A DNA stretch of 52,060 bases from Pelotomaculum sp. UBA1371 (GCA_002305915.1 DBRJ01000027.1:84446-136505), one strand, 5' to 3'; positions 32,656 to 41,020 are shown, counted from the stretch's first letter. Notes: generated by a model from the sequence alone, not told the origin. Translations and numbers: made by a program.

Positions 32656-32799
32656 ATGAGCGGGATTCAAAGTGTAGTGCAGTCCTCATTACAATATGTA
32701 AACACCCCGTTGACTGAAATCAGTATAATCCTGGGGCTAATTGGTCTGTCTTATTTAATCTGGTCAGAAATGGAGCAAAGGCTGCAGAAGAAAGCATAA
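32656..32799 (+). CDS. Possible 47-residue single-TM protein
   Basis: A short frame from ATG 32656 to TAA 32799 encodes a hydrophilic start, one membrane span (ISIILGLIGLSYLIW) and a basic/amphipathic tail (EMEQRLQKKA). The composition is protein-like, but no Shine-Dalgarno is evident. The upstream sequence in the same direction (GFGFIALAVLTFCVR, frame-broken) suggests a degraded membrane protein. I do not recognise a family. The rest of the 32436-32973 gap holds nothing else that I can support. Confidence 0.3.
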   Translation: MSGIQSVVQSSLQYVNTPLTEISIILGLIGLSYLIWSEMEQRLQKKA

Positions 32800-32973
32800 C
32801 CCTATTTCACGGAAACTATTAAGGCAGGAATAAATCATAAATGTCCGGGTTTCGGACTTTCCTCCACCCGGCCAGGATACTGCATGAGTTGCCGCTTAAC
32901 AGGCTGAATCTCCCCGGGTTCCTAAATGCCGGAAGCATTGGCCAGAGCGTTTTTCAATTGTTTTATCAGGTTT

Positions 32974-33492
32974 TTACCAGGGGTTTCCCTCCACGAATTC
33001 AACAGGGAGCCCGCAAGCCGGGATACGTATTAAAACATACGGGCGGGTGATTACCTGCGCTTGCACCTGGCCGGGCGCCGGTCCGTCAAGCCGGTAATAT
33101 ACTTTTAACCTGTCTGAACTACCGGAGACACTGATAACTCCCACACTGTAACCGGCCGTAGGTTTCTCCCCTGCGGCGACAAGCAGATAACTCCATTCGC
33201 CCAGGGTCTTCGAGCCGGTAAAAGGCTGCAAAATGTTGGAGGCAGCCCATTCCTTGATTTCCTGCGGAATAGCTTTGTCATCCAGGGACACGATTTTGAA
33301 AGGAAGCGGATATCCATAGGTATAAGGCGGCCTGTAATACGGATGTTCCAGTTCTTTGACAAGGCCTTTCGCTTTTGCAATTGTGTCGCCCCCGGGGTAC
33401 TCTGCCAGGATCCTTTGCAGGTAAGCGGCATCCCCGGTGTAAGCGCCGAGGACCAGCAGCGCGTCATCGGTCATGGAGCTGTCCGGGTATTC
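32974..33492 (-). pseudogene. 5'-truncated TPR-like/PrcB C-terminal domain protein
   Basis: The frame encodes a TPR-like piece (EYPDSSMTDDALLVLGAYTG, LQRILAEYPGGDTIAKAKGL) and then a PrcB_C-like domain: SYLLVAAGEKPTAGYSVGVI, KVYYRLDGPAPGQ, VITRPYVLIRIP. The TPR piece already reads as mid-domain at the first ATG (33474) and continues four codons upstream, where a TAA at about 33493 cuts it off. No signal peptide, start or ribosome binding site is left. PrcB-domain proteins are usually secreted. I read this as the surviving 3' part of a lipoprotein gene. Confidence 0.6.
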
Positions 33493-33522
33493 CCGGACTT
33501 AACCAGGCAGCACTGGAGATTT

Positions 33523-34428
33523 CTATATTGCCGTTTCTTTCATTGACTCCCTGTAAGTCAGTAATGCATAAATCAGCAAACCGATAAGAACCACTTTATG
33601 AAACCCTGTAATGTGGCTCAAGATAATCTGGCTAAAAAGTGGTGGCTTGCTATTCAAGAAGCGGTTAAGGAAGAGGAACAGGTAAGAGTTGAAGAAAGAA
33701 AGAACTGTAACTACTAATGGTATTATTTGAACAGCAGCAAGATATTTAAAAAGATTATTCTTGTAGATGCGCAGCAGGGCCAGGCTAAGAAGCAGGCCGA
33801 GCAGTTCCGCCGGCAGCCGGGCAGCGCCAAAAACTATATTTATTATGTCGGTAATACTGCCGGAAAAATAATCTATTGAAAGGGGCAAGATCAAAAGCAG
33901 CGGGATGCCGATAATGATATACCAGAATAGCCTGTTGTATTCAGCAGCAGGGATAAGGGTATAAAACCTTTTAATAAGAGACTCCTCTCCGGCCTGTTCC
34001 CAACTCTCCCTGTATTGCAAAAGCGCGTATAAGGCGAACAGTATTCCGGCCAACCCGGCAATTGTACTTATTATGCCTATGGAAGCGTCGAATATCCGAT
34101 AGTGAGATTCATAAAAATAATAAATAGATTTCCAAAAAAGTATGAGCCGCAACTCTTTAAAACCTGTCACTAATACACCCATAGCAAGAGCAATACTCTG
34201 AAACTTAAAAAAAGGATTGTGAAATGCACGGTAGAACCGTACACATAGAAAGATGGCCAGCAGTTCCAGGGGGATAATATATATGGCCTCCATTACAAAC
34301 ATGATGTTTTCATATTCCCATAGTTCCATTTCTGTCATAGCTATGGGCAAAAAAACGATTATCAGGATAATAAGAATAACTACTTTTTGTCTTTTTTCCA
34401 GGTATGGTTCAACTCCTTCGCAGCACAT
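33523..34428 (-). CDS. Multi-span membrane protein, function unknown
   Basis: 301 residues with about seven hydrophobic segments (VVILIILIIVFLPIAM, YIIPLELLAIFLCVRFYRAF, IFDASIGIISTIAGLAGILF, FWYIIIGIPLLLILPLSI, LPAELLGLLLSLALL, VVTVLSFFNSYLFLFL, VVLIGLLIYALLTY). The motif 'YRES' occurs after two separate helices (LLQYRESWE and LLTYRESMK), suggesting an internal duplication of about 170 residues. No family recognised. The ATG at 34428 has only a weak upstream signal; AAGGAG lies inside the frame, so the true start may be a few codons later. Confidence 0.6.
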   Translation of the reverse strand: MCCEGVEPYLEKRQKVVILIILIIVFLPIAMTEMELWEYENIMFVMEAIYIIPLELLAIFLCVRFYRAFHNPFFKFQSIALAMGVLVTGFKELRLILFWKSIYYFYESHYRIFDASIGIISTIAGLAGILFALYALLQYRESWEQAGEESLIKRFYTLIPAAEYNRLFWYIIIGIPLLLILPLSIDYFSGSITDIINIVFGAARLPAELLGLLLSLALLRIYKNNLFKYLAAVQIIPLVVTVLSFFNSYLFLFLNRFLNSKPPLFSQIILSHITGFHKVVLIGLLIYALLTYRESMKETAI

Positions 34429-34854
34429 GCCAAAGACTTATTTCTGACGGCCAGGGCTCTTTCTTTCCATAACATTGAATACCAACAGATGAATGGGGTC
34501 AGAAACCTGTTCCTCTGCCCCCATTTTAAACCATAAAGATGGATTGGACAAGGAACCTGTCCAACCTGCCCAGTGTCACCTGCCACCCCTGTGAGGCAGG
34601 GGTGTGCGGAACCAGGGTGAACCTTTTGGCTTTTACGGTTATGCTTCCTATCATGGTCTCATGGCCTGGCATCAGTCTTAAAGGTTTAAACAAGGTTTAA
34701 GCAAGTCCTGAAGACTACTCTAATTTACGATATTCTTAATCCTCCCCGTGTGTTGCATAGGGAGGATTAAGAATAAACTAAAGCTGTTATTGGATGGATT
34801 ATATTGGGTGGGTTCTATAGGGCGGTTTTTATAGTTATAGGAATTAGCGTCCTC
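34429..34854. repeat. Intergenic palindromes (REP-like units and a 16-bp perfect inverted repeat)
   Basis: Units seen: AATGGGG (34492-34498) with CCCCATT (34519-34525) around AGAAACCTGTTCCTC, and TTGGACA (34544-34550) with TGTCCAA (34559-34565) around AGGAACC. Then comes a 16-bp perfect inverted repeat, TATTCTTAATCCTCCC (34731-34746) with GGGAGGATTAAGAATA (34760-34775), loop 13 nt. The last has no T-tail in either direction. No gene is seen in this stretch. Confidence 0.7.
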
Positions 34855-35625
34855 TTACTCCTGACTGTCCATTCCAGTGTAAATTAGAATCGCATCTCTT
34901 AGAAACACTGCTGCACCGGGCTGCATCCGGTCATAATAGGCAGCAAATCTCTCATCATCCACATACATCCGGGCAACACCGGCATGGGCTTCCTTAGTGT
35001 AATGGTCCCAGTAAAAGCATAGCCAACGGCGATGCATATCCGCAACTTTTTGGGCTAGCTCTCCTGCCGGGTCGCCCGTTGCCATAGCTGCCTTAAGTGT
35101 TTCAAGCACATCGGCGCCCAGTTTTTCTACTTCGGTATACTGTGCTGCAGTCATGCTTTTGAATTTTTTATTTGACCTGTCGACCTGCTCATCGCCATAC
35201 TTGGCCCTTATTTCTTTTCCGTATTTCTTTTCATTGTCATCAATAATTTTCTGTTTAAAGCCTTCAAATTTTTCAGGGTCAGTCATACTAATTTTCCTTT
35301 CTAGAGAAGCTATGCTTTTATCAACATTTGCGATTAACAAATCCAGTTGTTTTCTTTTTTCAATAAGCTTTTCGCGATGTTCCCCGAGCGCCTTTAAACA
35401 GTCAAAAGAGGGGTCATTTACTATATCCTTAATATTTTCCAGGCTTACGCCAAGCTCCCGGTAAAAGAGTATCTGCTGCAATTTGTCAACCTCAGCCTGA
35501 CCGTATATGCGATACCCTGAAGAATTAATTCTGGCCGGTTTAAGAATTCCAATCTCGTCGTAATATCTTAGTGTTCTGGTGCTGATGCCGGCCATAAGTC
35601 CCAGTTTTTGTACTGTATATTCCAT
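34855..35625 (-). CDS. MerR-family regulator with TipAS domain
   Basis: 256 residues. Residues 1-70 are a MerR DNA-binding domain (YTVQKLGLMAGISTRTLRYY, GILKPARINSSGYRIYG). A long dimerising helix follows, then a TipAS-type antibiotic-recognition domain from about 115 (DPEKFEGFKQKIIDDNEKKYG, RWLCFYWDHYTKEAHAGVARMYVDDERF). Such proteins bind small ligands and twist a promoter with an over-long spacer. That promoter lies just upstream. Start: ATG at 35625 with GGAGGTGAAGCA before it; the ORF extends six codons further. The target is most likely the gene itself, as no exporter is adjacent. Confidence 0.88.
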   Translation of the reverse strand: MEYTVQKLGLMAGISTRTLRYYDEIGILKPARINSSGYRIYGQAEVDKLQQILFYRELGVSLENIKDIVNDPSFDCLKALGEHREKLIEKRKQLDLLIANVDKSIASLERKISMTDPEKFEGFKQKIIDDNEKKYGKEIRAKYGDEQVDRSNKKFKSMTAAQYTEVEKLGADVLETLKAAMATGDPAGELAQKVADMHRRWLCFYWDHYTKEAHAGVARMYVDDERFAAYYDRMQPGAAVFLRDAILIYTGMDSQE

Positions 35626-35647
35626 TGCTTCACCTCCTGACAAAGCA

Positions 35648-35678
35648 AATATACACCTTTACGCAACGTAAATGTCAA
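35648..35678 (-). promoter_or_regulatory. MerR-type promoter with 19-bp spacer
   Basis: On the minus strand TTGACA (35678-35673) and TATATT (35653-35648) are 19 bp apart, the hallmark of MerR-activated promoters. The dyad TTTACG-TTG-CGTAAA fills the spacer. This indicates autoactivation of the MerR-TipAS gene. Confidence 0.85.
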
Positions 35679-35700
35679 TGGTTTTTTCAAGGAGATTTTT

Positions 35701-35835
35701 ATGAACATCTTGCCACAGGAGGCAATGAGCTTGTTAAAAAAATTGAAGCACCCGGGAAAACACTGGTCCTCAACTGAATATCAATGTTATTCCAGGGCTC
35801 TGTGCCATAGAGAATTTATGCCCAATTACAACTGA
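35701..35835 (+). CDS. Possible 44-residue peptide divergent from merR
   Basis: ATG at 35701 follows AAGGAGATTTTT, a good ribosome binding site. The frame encodes MNILPQEAMSLLKKLKHPGK and then a Tyr/Cys/His-rich tail, ending at 35835. It starts 23 bp from the MerR-type promoter on the other strand. No family is recognised, and the surrounding sequence to 36083 looks decayed. Confidence 0.3.
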   Translation: MNILPQEAMSLLKKLKHPGKHWSSTEYQCYSRALCHREFMPNYN

Positions 35836-35924
35836 CAATCAAAAATGGCGTAGCGGAAGGCTCTTTGCTAAAGAGAACTTCATGCACCTTTAGCCGGCTC
35901 GCAACTAGACAACAAAGTTTTTCC

Positions 35925-36080
35925 CAGGGGACTGTCAACTCCATGACAGACCACCCGGGAATGTGACAGTTGCTTGTCTTGCACAGCATGGTTTACTACA
36001 GCATGGCCTTACTACTGTTAACCGGGACAGTGTACCTGCTAACTGCCAAGTGGGACAGCGTACCTGTCCCACTGTCCCCC
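35925..36080. repeat. REP-like palindromes
   Basis: AGTGGGACAG (36049-36058) and CTGTCCCACT (36064-36073) form a perfect 10-bp hairpin with loop CGTAC. A related unit GGGACAGTGTACCTG lies just before it, and TGACAG words occur near 35950. The shared GGGACAG..TACCTG core links it to the repeats near 25.7, 34.5 and 44.2 kb. Confidence 0.65.
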
Positions 36081-36083
36081 TCT

Positions 36084-36461
36084 TTACTTTTCGGGTGCGC
36101 TGTTTTCAATCAGCCGTTTTAATTCGGCAAGCTCCTGGTTCGACACAGCTTTTGTGTTGATAAAGCTTGTTACCAGCATTTTCAACGAACCATCATACAT
36201 TTTATCAAGAAATGAGCGTGCTTCCGAAACTCTAACCTCATCCCTGGTATACAGCGGAGTACAGATAAATCCCGGCTCTTCTCTCTTGACGACATTTTTA
36301 TCCACCAGTCTGTTTATAAAAGTATAGGTGGTGTTTCTGTTCCAATTAGCCCGTTCCTTTAATGCCGCAACAACCTCGCCTGCCGCAGCCGGCGCCTTGT
36401 CCCACAAAACTTCCAGCACCTTTAATTCCCCATCTGTAATCTTTGGCAGGTTCTTTTTCAT
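36084..36461 (-). CDS. BlaI/MecI-family transcriptional repressor
   Basis: 125 residues. The winged helix covers about 1-75 (LPKITDGELKVLEVLWDKAP, NTTYTFINRLVDKNVVKREE), followed by the helical dimerisation tail with the protease-sensitive region (FICTPLYTRDEVRVSEARSF). BlaI proteins repress beta-lactam or other stress genes and are inactivated by a membrane metalloprotease (BlaR1). No BlaR1 is encoded nearby, only small membrane proteins upstream. Start: ATG at 36461 with AAGAGGTGATTTTGT before it. Two operator-like dyads lie directly upstream. Confidence 0.9.
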   Translation of the reverse strand: MKKNLPKITDGELKVLEVLWDKAPAAAGEVVAALKERANWNRNTTYTFINRLVDKNVVKREEPGFICTPLYTRDEVRVSEARSFLDKMYDGSLKMLVTSFINTKAVSNQELAELKRLIENSAPEK

Positions 36462-36482
36462 ACAAAATCACCTCTTGAAAAA

Positions 36483-36525
36483 ATGACGAATACATTAGTC
36501 AAGGCTAGACTAACCCATTCGTCAT
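36483..36525 (-). promoter_or_regulatory. Two facing operator dyads upstream of blaI-like gene
   Basis: GACGAATACATTAGTC (36485-36500) and GACTAACCCATTCGTC (36508-36523) are near-palindromes arranged as mirror images. Together they form an outer perfect repeat ATGACGAAT / ATTCGTCAT. This suits cooperative binding of BlaI dimers and autoregulation. Confidence 0.75.
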
Positions 36526-36531
36526 GCCTTG

Positions 36532-36768
36532 TCAATAAATTTTAATCCGCAGCGGATCAACCATGAGCCCCTGCTGGTACTCAATTGGTGGTCCACTAAA
36601 ATAAATTTTGAATAATGAATCAATAAATATTATTGCCAAAAAGCAAGCCAACGTGATGAAAAATTTACGTTTTATGCTACTTTCCGCTGAAATACCAATA
36701 AACAGGCATAGCAAGGACGCAAAACCCGTGATAGCCGGGTTTATTAAATAATATAAAATAACTTGCAC
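36532..36768 (-). CDS. Small two-span membrane protein
   Basis: 78 residues: two membrane spans (VILYYLINPAITGFASLLCLFIG and KFFITLACFLAIIFIDSLF) and a short polar tail (GPPIEYQQGLMVDPLRIKIY). Starts at GTG 36768; GGAGGGG touches the start codon, which is unusually close. No family recognised. It lies just upstream of the BlaI operators and downstream of another small membrane protein pseudogene, so the three may once have formed one stress-response unit. Confidence 0.5.
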   Translation of the reverse strand: MQVILYYLINPAITGFASLLCLFIGISAESSIKRKFFITLACFLAIIFIDSLFKIYFSGPPIEYQQGLMVDPLRIKIY

Positions 36769-36856
36769 CCCCTCCGGGTAAAATACTGCAGTTTACCTTG
36801 TGAGGCTTGTGGCTTATATCTCACCAGGGTCGTTCAAGAAATGGCAGACCTATGAT

Positions 36857-37109
36857 TCATTTGCTTGTTTCTCTTTTATAACATATATATCCATAGATGA
36901 TACCTATAATAATCAGGCAAAGAGCTGCGAAATTCACACCTCTAAAATCAATAAGATAATCATTGGGATTATAACTGCCTGCCATTGGCAGCCTGAAATG
37001 CAGCCCGTCCAGTACTAGGCATAACCAAATTGATTATTGTAGTCTTCAGCAATGTAATAACTCCGGTTATAACGAGTATCCCAGAAAAAGCAAAACCGAT
37101 TTTATTCAT
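36857..37109 (-). pseudogene. Frameshifted small two-TM protein (4-bp duplication)
   Basis: From ATG 37109 (AAGGATGGGG upstream) the frame reads MNKIGFAFSGILVITGVITL and stops early after RAAFQAANGRQL. The -1-type frame continues SYNPNDYLIDFRGVNFAALC and a second span (LIIIGIIYGYICYKRETSK) to TGA at 36857. The junction contains the tandem duplication GGCA-GGCA (plus strand TGCCTGCC, 36976-36983). Removing one copy restores an 82-residue protein with two membrane spans. It is either a recent pseudogene or a phase-variable gene. Confidence 0.65.
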
Positions 37110-37797
37110 AAAACCCCATCCTTTCAAATCCTGTTACTCCGAAATAGCCGGGAATTTCTCAGAAGTACCCCAATTTGAATTGGGCGGTATCATGCAAAAA
37201 TGTGACATATGCCCTGCCAATTTATTCTGCAACCTGCTTACCTGGAAATGGCCACCACTCAATTAGTTATAAACATGAGATATTGAATCTTATTACGTGG
37301 TTAATACTTCTTTTATTGTGTAGTTCATCCTTCCGCTTTTTTAAAAATATTAAGTCGGCATTCAGGGTTGCATTTACATCGGTTAAAGCGTTGCTATTAA
37401 CTATTTAAAGTTCGCAGCGGGCATGATATATTTGTTTTAATTTGTTTTATAGATTAAGATTATTCTAAGACAGCGCCTGGGGCATTGCCGTCAATAATTC
37501 CATTTGTCCCGCTGGACTTGATTTCAATAACCTTAACCTTTTCTCTGTACATTTGTTTTAGGCGGTCGTTATGGTGGCAGTTGCCTACCGGAAGCTGCGG
37601 AAACGCTATAACCTACAAGAAGGGAATATAATTCCCAGTATACGCAGAGAAATTGATGTGCTGCGATAAAGCGGGCCTGGCCGCCGGGGAAAACCGCTCT
37701 TTCGGACAGGCCATGCACGTTATTCGCGGTACGCCGATCGGAGCAAAACAGCCGTGCTGATTTAGGGAAGCACAGGGTTTGATAGGGGGTAGTTCTT
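37110..37797. other. Intergenic region with fragments
   Basis: No intact gene. A 24-codon frame at 37192-37266 encodes a Cys-rich peptide (MQKCDICPANLFCNLL) without a clear ribosome binding site. Near 37570-37790 two plus-strand pieces look protein-like (AYRKLRKRYNLQEGNIIPSI and AGLAAGENRSFGQAMHVIRG) but are short and out of frame with each other. They look like decay upstream of the DUF441 gene. Confidence 0.35.
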
Positions 37798-38262
37798 TTG
37801 GCATCCTGGGGACAGGCCGTTATACTGCTTCTGGCCATTATTTTACTGGGCATTGTAGGAAAAAATTACGTGGTGGCTGCTGCTGCGGGGGTGCTGCTGG
37901 CGCTGCGCCTGCTGCACGGCGAAGCGCTGTTCCCCATTTTGGAAAAAAACGCTCTCAATGTGGGTATAGGCATTATCACCCTGGCCATCTTAATCCCCTT
38001 TGCCAACGGAGGGATTGGCTGGTCTGAAATACATAAAACCCTGGCCAGCCCCACCGGGCTGGTGGCCCTGGCCATGGGTATTTTCGTTGCCTATTTAGGG
38101 GGTCGGGGGGTTGGTTTCCTAACTTCCCAACCCCAGGTGATGGTGGGGCTCATGGTGGGCACCATTGTGGGCGTAGCCTTCTTCCGGGGCGTGCCCGTGG
38201 GGCCCCTCATCGCCGCCGGTATGGTGGCCCTGATCATGGGACTATTGGGATACGGCAAATGA
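37798..38262 (+). CDS. DUF441 (YeaL-like) membrane protein
   Basis: 154 residues with four to five membrane spans. Family features: VILLLAIILLGIVGKNYVVA, NALNVGIGIITLAILIPFANG, GLVALAMGIFVAYLGGRGV, and GTIVGVAFFRGVPVGPLIAAG at the end. This is the usual length for the family, whose function is unknown. TTG at 37798 is seven bases after AGGGGGT. Convergent with the next gene. Confidence 0.88.
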   Translation: MASWGQAVILLLAIILLGIVGKNYVVAAAAGVLLALRLLHGEALFPILEKNALNVGIGIITLAILIPFANGGIGWSEIHKTLASPTGLVALAMGIFVAYLGGRGVGFLTSQPQVMVGLMVGTIVGVAFFRGVPVGPLIAAGMVALIMGLLGYGK

Positions 38263-38286
38263 TACCAAAGAAGCCCCCTGACAACT

Positions 38287-39381
38287 CTATTGGTTAGCGT
38301 GCAAAAAGCTGAATTCAGGCCTCAGTATATCGCGCAAGGCTGAAAACTCAAACGGAAACTCCTGTATGCCGGCGGCATAGGGCCAATGTTCGTATTGCTG
38401 GAAATAGACCACAACCGCGCTGTTGGAAAGGTAAAAATCATGGTCGTCCTTGATGGTATTGAAGGGCGCAATGGAATAATCAGGCAATATTCCTTCCTTT
38501 ATCCTTACTCCGATTTCATCCTTGACGGCTTTACTAATTACAGAAACGTAGTCCGTATCACTTTTAAACAAATCTTCCAGCTGATATTCCTTGCCAGTTT
38601 TCAGATCAAGGGTACGGGAGCTTTGCACCGTCAGGCCATGAGCTCCCCCGGTATACTGGTAATCCATGAATACAACACTGAGCAGTCCGTTTTGGTTGTA
38701 TTTCAGGCTGTAGTCGAAATAGGTTTCGCACTTGTTTGGGCTGCCTGGAAACCCGGAAGCTTTCTCCCTTTCCATTTCATCAGCATTTTTCAGCCCTTCT
38801 TGCCTGGCCTCCATGGCTGATTCCCTTAAGAGTGAGTTGATACTGTCCTGCACGGTTTTATCACTTAAACCGTCAATCTGCGGGTACTGTAATGTTATCT
38901 TGATTATACCGGTCTCAGAAGCCTCTTTTATAGTCTTTATGGAAATTGCATTATCTGTTACTCTCTGGAGTTGAACTATTTCGTTTTGCCTGTCCCAGCG
39001 AACTGCAAGTCCCAAATTGCCGGAAAAGAAATCTTCCCCCAGGTACACCCTGTCAGCGATTATCTTGTAATCTTTGCTCATATAGTAGACATGGTCATCT
39101 GCCGTTATTTGATGATTGTTTAAATCAATTAATATATTTTTACCAGGCCTGGTAACGGAAATCGTCTTATCCTTTTCCGACCACTGTATTCCATAGCCAA
39201 GCGCTTCACCGACCGTCCGCAACGGTAGATAAACATTACCTCCGTCAATATTGGCGGCAGCTTCAATTTTAATTCCATCAAGGACAAGGGCAGGCTTACT
39301 GTCCGCTGCCGCAATACTGTATGCTGGCAAAGACAGAATCAACAAAACAGCGACCCCCGCCAAAAGTAACCTTTTTAACAT
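38287..39381 (-). CDS. Secreted stalk-domain protein with DUF4163/DUF3298 region
   Basis: 364 residues: signal peptide about 1-25; copper-amine-oxidase-type N-terminal ('stalk') domain about 28-140 (VYLPLRTVGEALGYGIQWSE, VYLGEDFF). Then comes a PdaC/DUF4163-like and DUF3298 region (ITLQYPQIDGLSDKTVQDSI, GGAHGLTVQSSRTLDLKTGK, YQLEDLFKSDTDYVSVISK, and the end FPFEFSALRDILRPEF). DUF3298 proteins are wall-associated, and PdaC acts on peptidoglycan, but no deacetylase catalytic domain is present here. A structural or binding role at the wall is the likely reading. ATG at 39381 with AGGAAGGAGTG upstream. Confidence 0.85.
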   Translation of the reverse strand: MLKRLLLAGVAVLLILSLPAYSIAAADSKPALVLDGIKIEAAANIDGGNVYLPLRTVGEALGYGIQWSEKDKTISVTRPGKNILIDLNNHQITADDHVYYMSKDYKIIADRVYLGEDFFSGNLGLAVRWDRQNEIVQLQRVTDNAISIKTIKEASETGIIKITLQYPQIDGLSDKTVQDSINSLLRESAMEARQEGLKNADEMEREKASGFPGSPNKCETYFDYSLKYNQNGLLSVVFMDYQYTGGAHGLTVQSSRTLDLKTGKEYQLEDLFKSDTDYVSVISKAVKDEIGVRIKEGILPDYSIAPFNTIKDDHDFYLSNSAVVVYFQQYEHWPYAAGIQEFPFEFSALRDILRPEFSFLHANQ

Positions 39382-39817
39382 GTCATCGACACTCCTTCCT
39401 GGTATTAAGCTTTTTTACCCCGTCCGTAAAAATATTTCAGCGTAACCGGTTCAATCATACGAAATCCTTCATTTACCAGCGGCATTAATTAATCACAAGA
39501 CAGGGCTCCACATCTCTGGGGCTGTTCATCATTCCGGGAACCACCTTCCACTGAGTCAATAATTACATGTCTTTTATATATGACGGCGTTGGAGGCTGAC
39601 AGGTTCCATAAAACGACATGATTTAACTAATCATATTCTGGGCAAATATTGTTGCGTTAAACTCGTTTGGGTGGATTACAGAGATGGAAAATCGCTAAAA
39701 ATTCTGTCCTTACTGATAATATAATTGGTTTGGCTGGTGAGATAGAATATAATGGGAAGGTTTTAATCGTTTCTTATTTTCGCTGCTGTTAGCGACATTG
39801 AGTAAGTTGGTGTTAAT
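39382..39817 (+). promoter_or_regulatory. Intergenic region with MFS gene promoter
   Basis: TTGGTT (39725-39730) and TATAAT (39748-39753) are 17 bp apart, about 65 bp before the MFS gene. The rest is unassigned. A short frame there reads DNIIGLAGEIEYNGKVLIVS, protein-like but unsupported. Confidence 0.55.
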
Positions 39818-41020
39818 TTGGAAAAACCAAAGTTATGGACAAAAGACTTTGTAATTATAACTTTTCTCAACCTTATAACTTTCTTAAATTTTTACCTGCT
39901 AATAGTGATTATTTCCGGCTATGCAATAAGCAGATTTGATTCATCGCCAGGTGAAGCAGGTTTTTCTGCCAGTATATTCGTTATTGGCACAATCATCATA
40001 CGTTTGTTTGCCGGGAAATGGATCGTACGGATTGGTCATAAGAAAACACTATCTGCGGGAATTATTTTATGTTTGCTTATGTCGTTAATATATTTGGTAG
40101 TCAATAGTATTTACCTTCTTAATGCCGTACGGTTCTTACATGGTGTAGCATTTGGCATTGCTACTACGGCAACAGGAACAATTGTTGCCAGTATAATTCC
40201 TAAGGGTAGGAGTGGTGAAGGAATTGCTTATTTTGGAATGAGCATAACGCTGGCAACTGCTATCGGTCCATTTTTAGGTATGTTTCTGAATCAGCTTGGT
40301 GGTTATAACATGGTTTTTATTGCCAATGCGATGGCAACAGCTGTCGGTGTTGTGTTTTTAAGATTATTGTCTTTCTCTGTAATTGAATTAACCAAAGGAC
40401 AGTTGCAGGAAGTAAGCGGTTTTAAATTTAACAATTTCTTTGAGCCTAAGGTAATACCAATTTCAAATGTTATTATGATTATTTATATTTGTTATGGGAG
40501 TATTGTGTCTTTCCTGGCGGTGTATGCGCAAGAAATTAATTTGTCGGATGCGGCCAGCTTCTTTTTTATAATATATGCTGCTGTAATCTTAATTTCGAGG
40601 CCTTTTATAGGTAGATTGTTTGATTCGTTAGGCGAAAACTTAATTATGTACTCGTCAATAATAATATATATAATTGGCATGGCCTTGTTTAGCAACGCCC
40701 ATCATGGTTTTACACTTTTATTATCAGGGGCTTTGCTCGGAATAGGCATCGGGGCTATACAGTCCAGCACTCAAGCAATTTCTGTTAAGATTACCCCAAT
40801 GCATCGTATGGGCCTGGCCAATTCAACCTATTTATTGTTTTTAGACCTGGGGATGGGCATTGGTCCTATTTTGACTGGATTGGTTATTCCATTTACTAAC
40901 TACAGAGGCGTGTATACAGGTGCGGCAATCGTCGGGGCAGCCTGCCTGTTATTATATTACCTGGTACATGGGAGAACGGTATTATATTCTTCTGCCGGTA
41001 ATATATCTGAAAGATGTTAA
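39818..41020 (+). CDS. Major facilitator superfamily transporter
   Basis: 400 residues with 12 membrane helices. It has the motif between helices 2 and 3 (GKWIVRIGHKKTLS, the MFS 'G..adR.GRr' type) and its repeat after helix 8 (RPFIGRLFDSLGEN). It resembles YfkF/staphyloferrin-type or drug-export permeases, but no substrate can be named. The gene is clearly more AT-rich than its neighbours (for example stretches of ATA, TTT and AAT codons), and TTG at 39818 has only a weak ribosome binding site. Both suggest acquisition from another source. Confidence 0.88.
   Translation: MEKPKLWTKDFVIITFLNLITFLNFYLLIVIISGYAISRFDSSPGEAGFSASIFVIGTIIIRLFAGKWIVRIGHKKTLSAGIILCLLMSLIYLVVNSIYLLNAVRFLHGVAFGIATTATGTIVASIIPKGRSGEGIAYFGMSITLATAIGPFLGMFLNQLGGYNMVFIANAMATAVGVVFLRLLSFSVIELTKGQLQEVSGFKFNNFFEPKVIPISNVIMIIYICYGSIVSFLAVYAQEINLSDAASFFFIIYAAVILISRPFIGRLFDSLGENLIMYSSIIIYIIGMALFSNAHHGFTLLLSGALLGIGIGAIQSSTQAISVKITPMHRMGLANSTYLLFLDLGMGIGPILTGLVIPFTNYRGVYTGAAIVGAACLLLYYLVHGRTVLYSSAGNISERC

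Noticed and set aside
37192..37266. Cys-rich 24-residue peptide (MQKCDICPANLFCNLL..), possibly a RiPP precursor
   Set aside because: No adjacent maturase, no good ribosome binding site, and it lies in decayed sequence.
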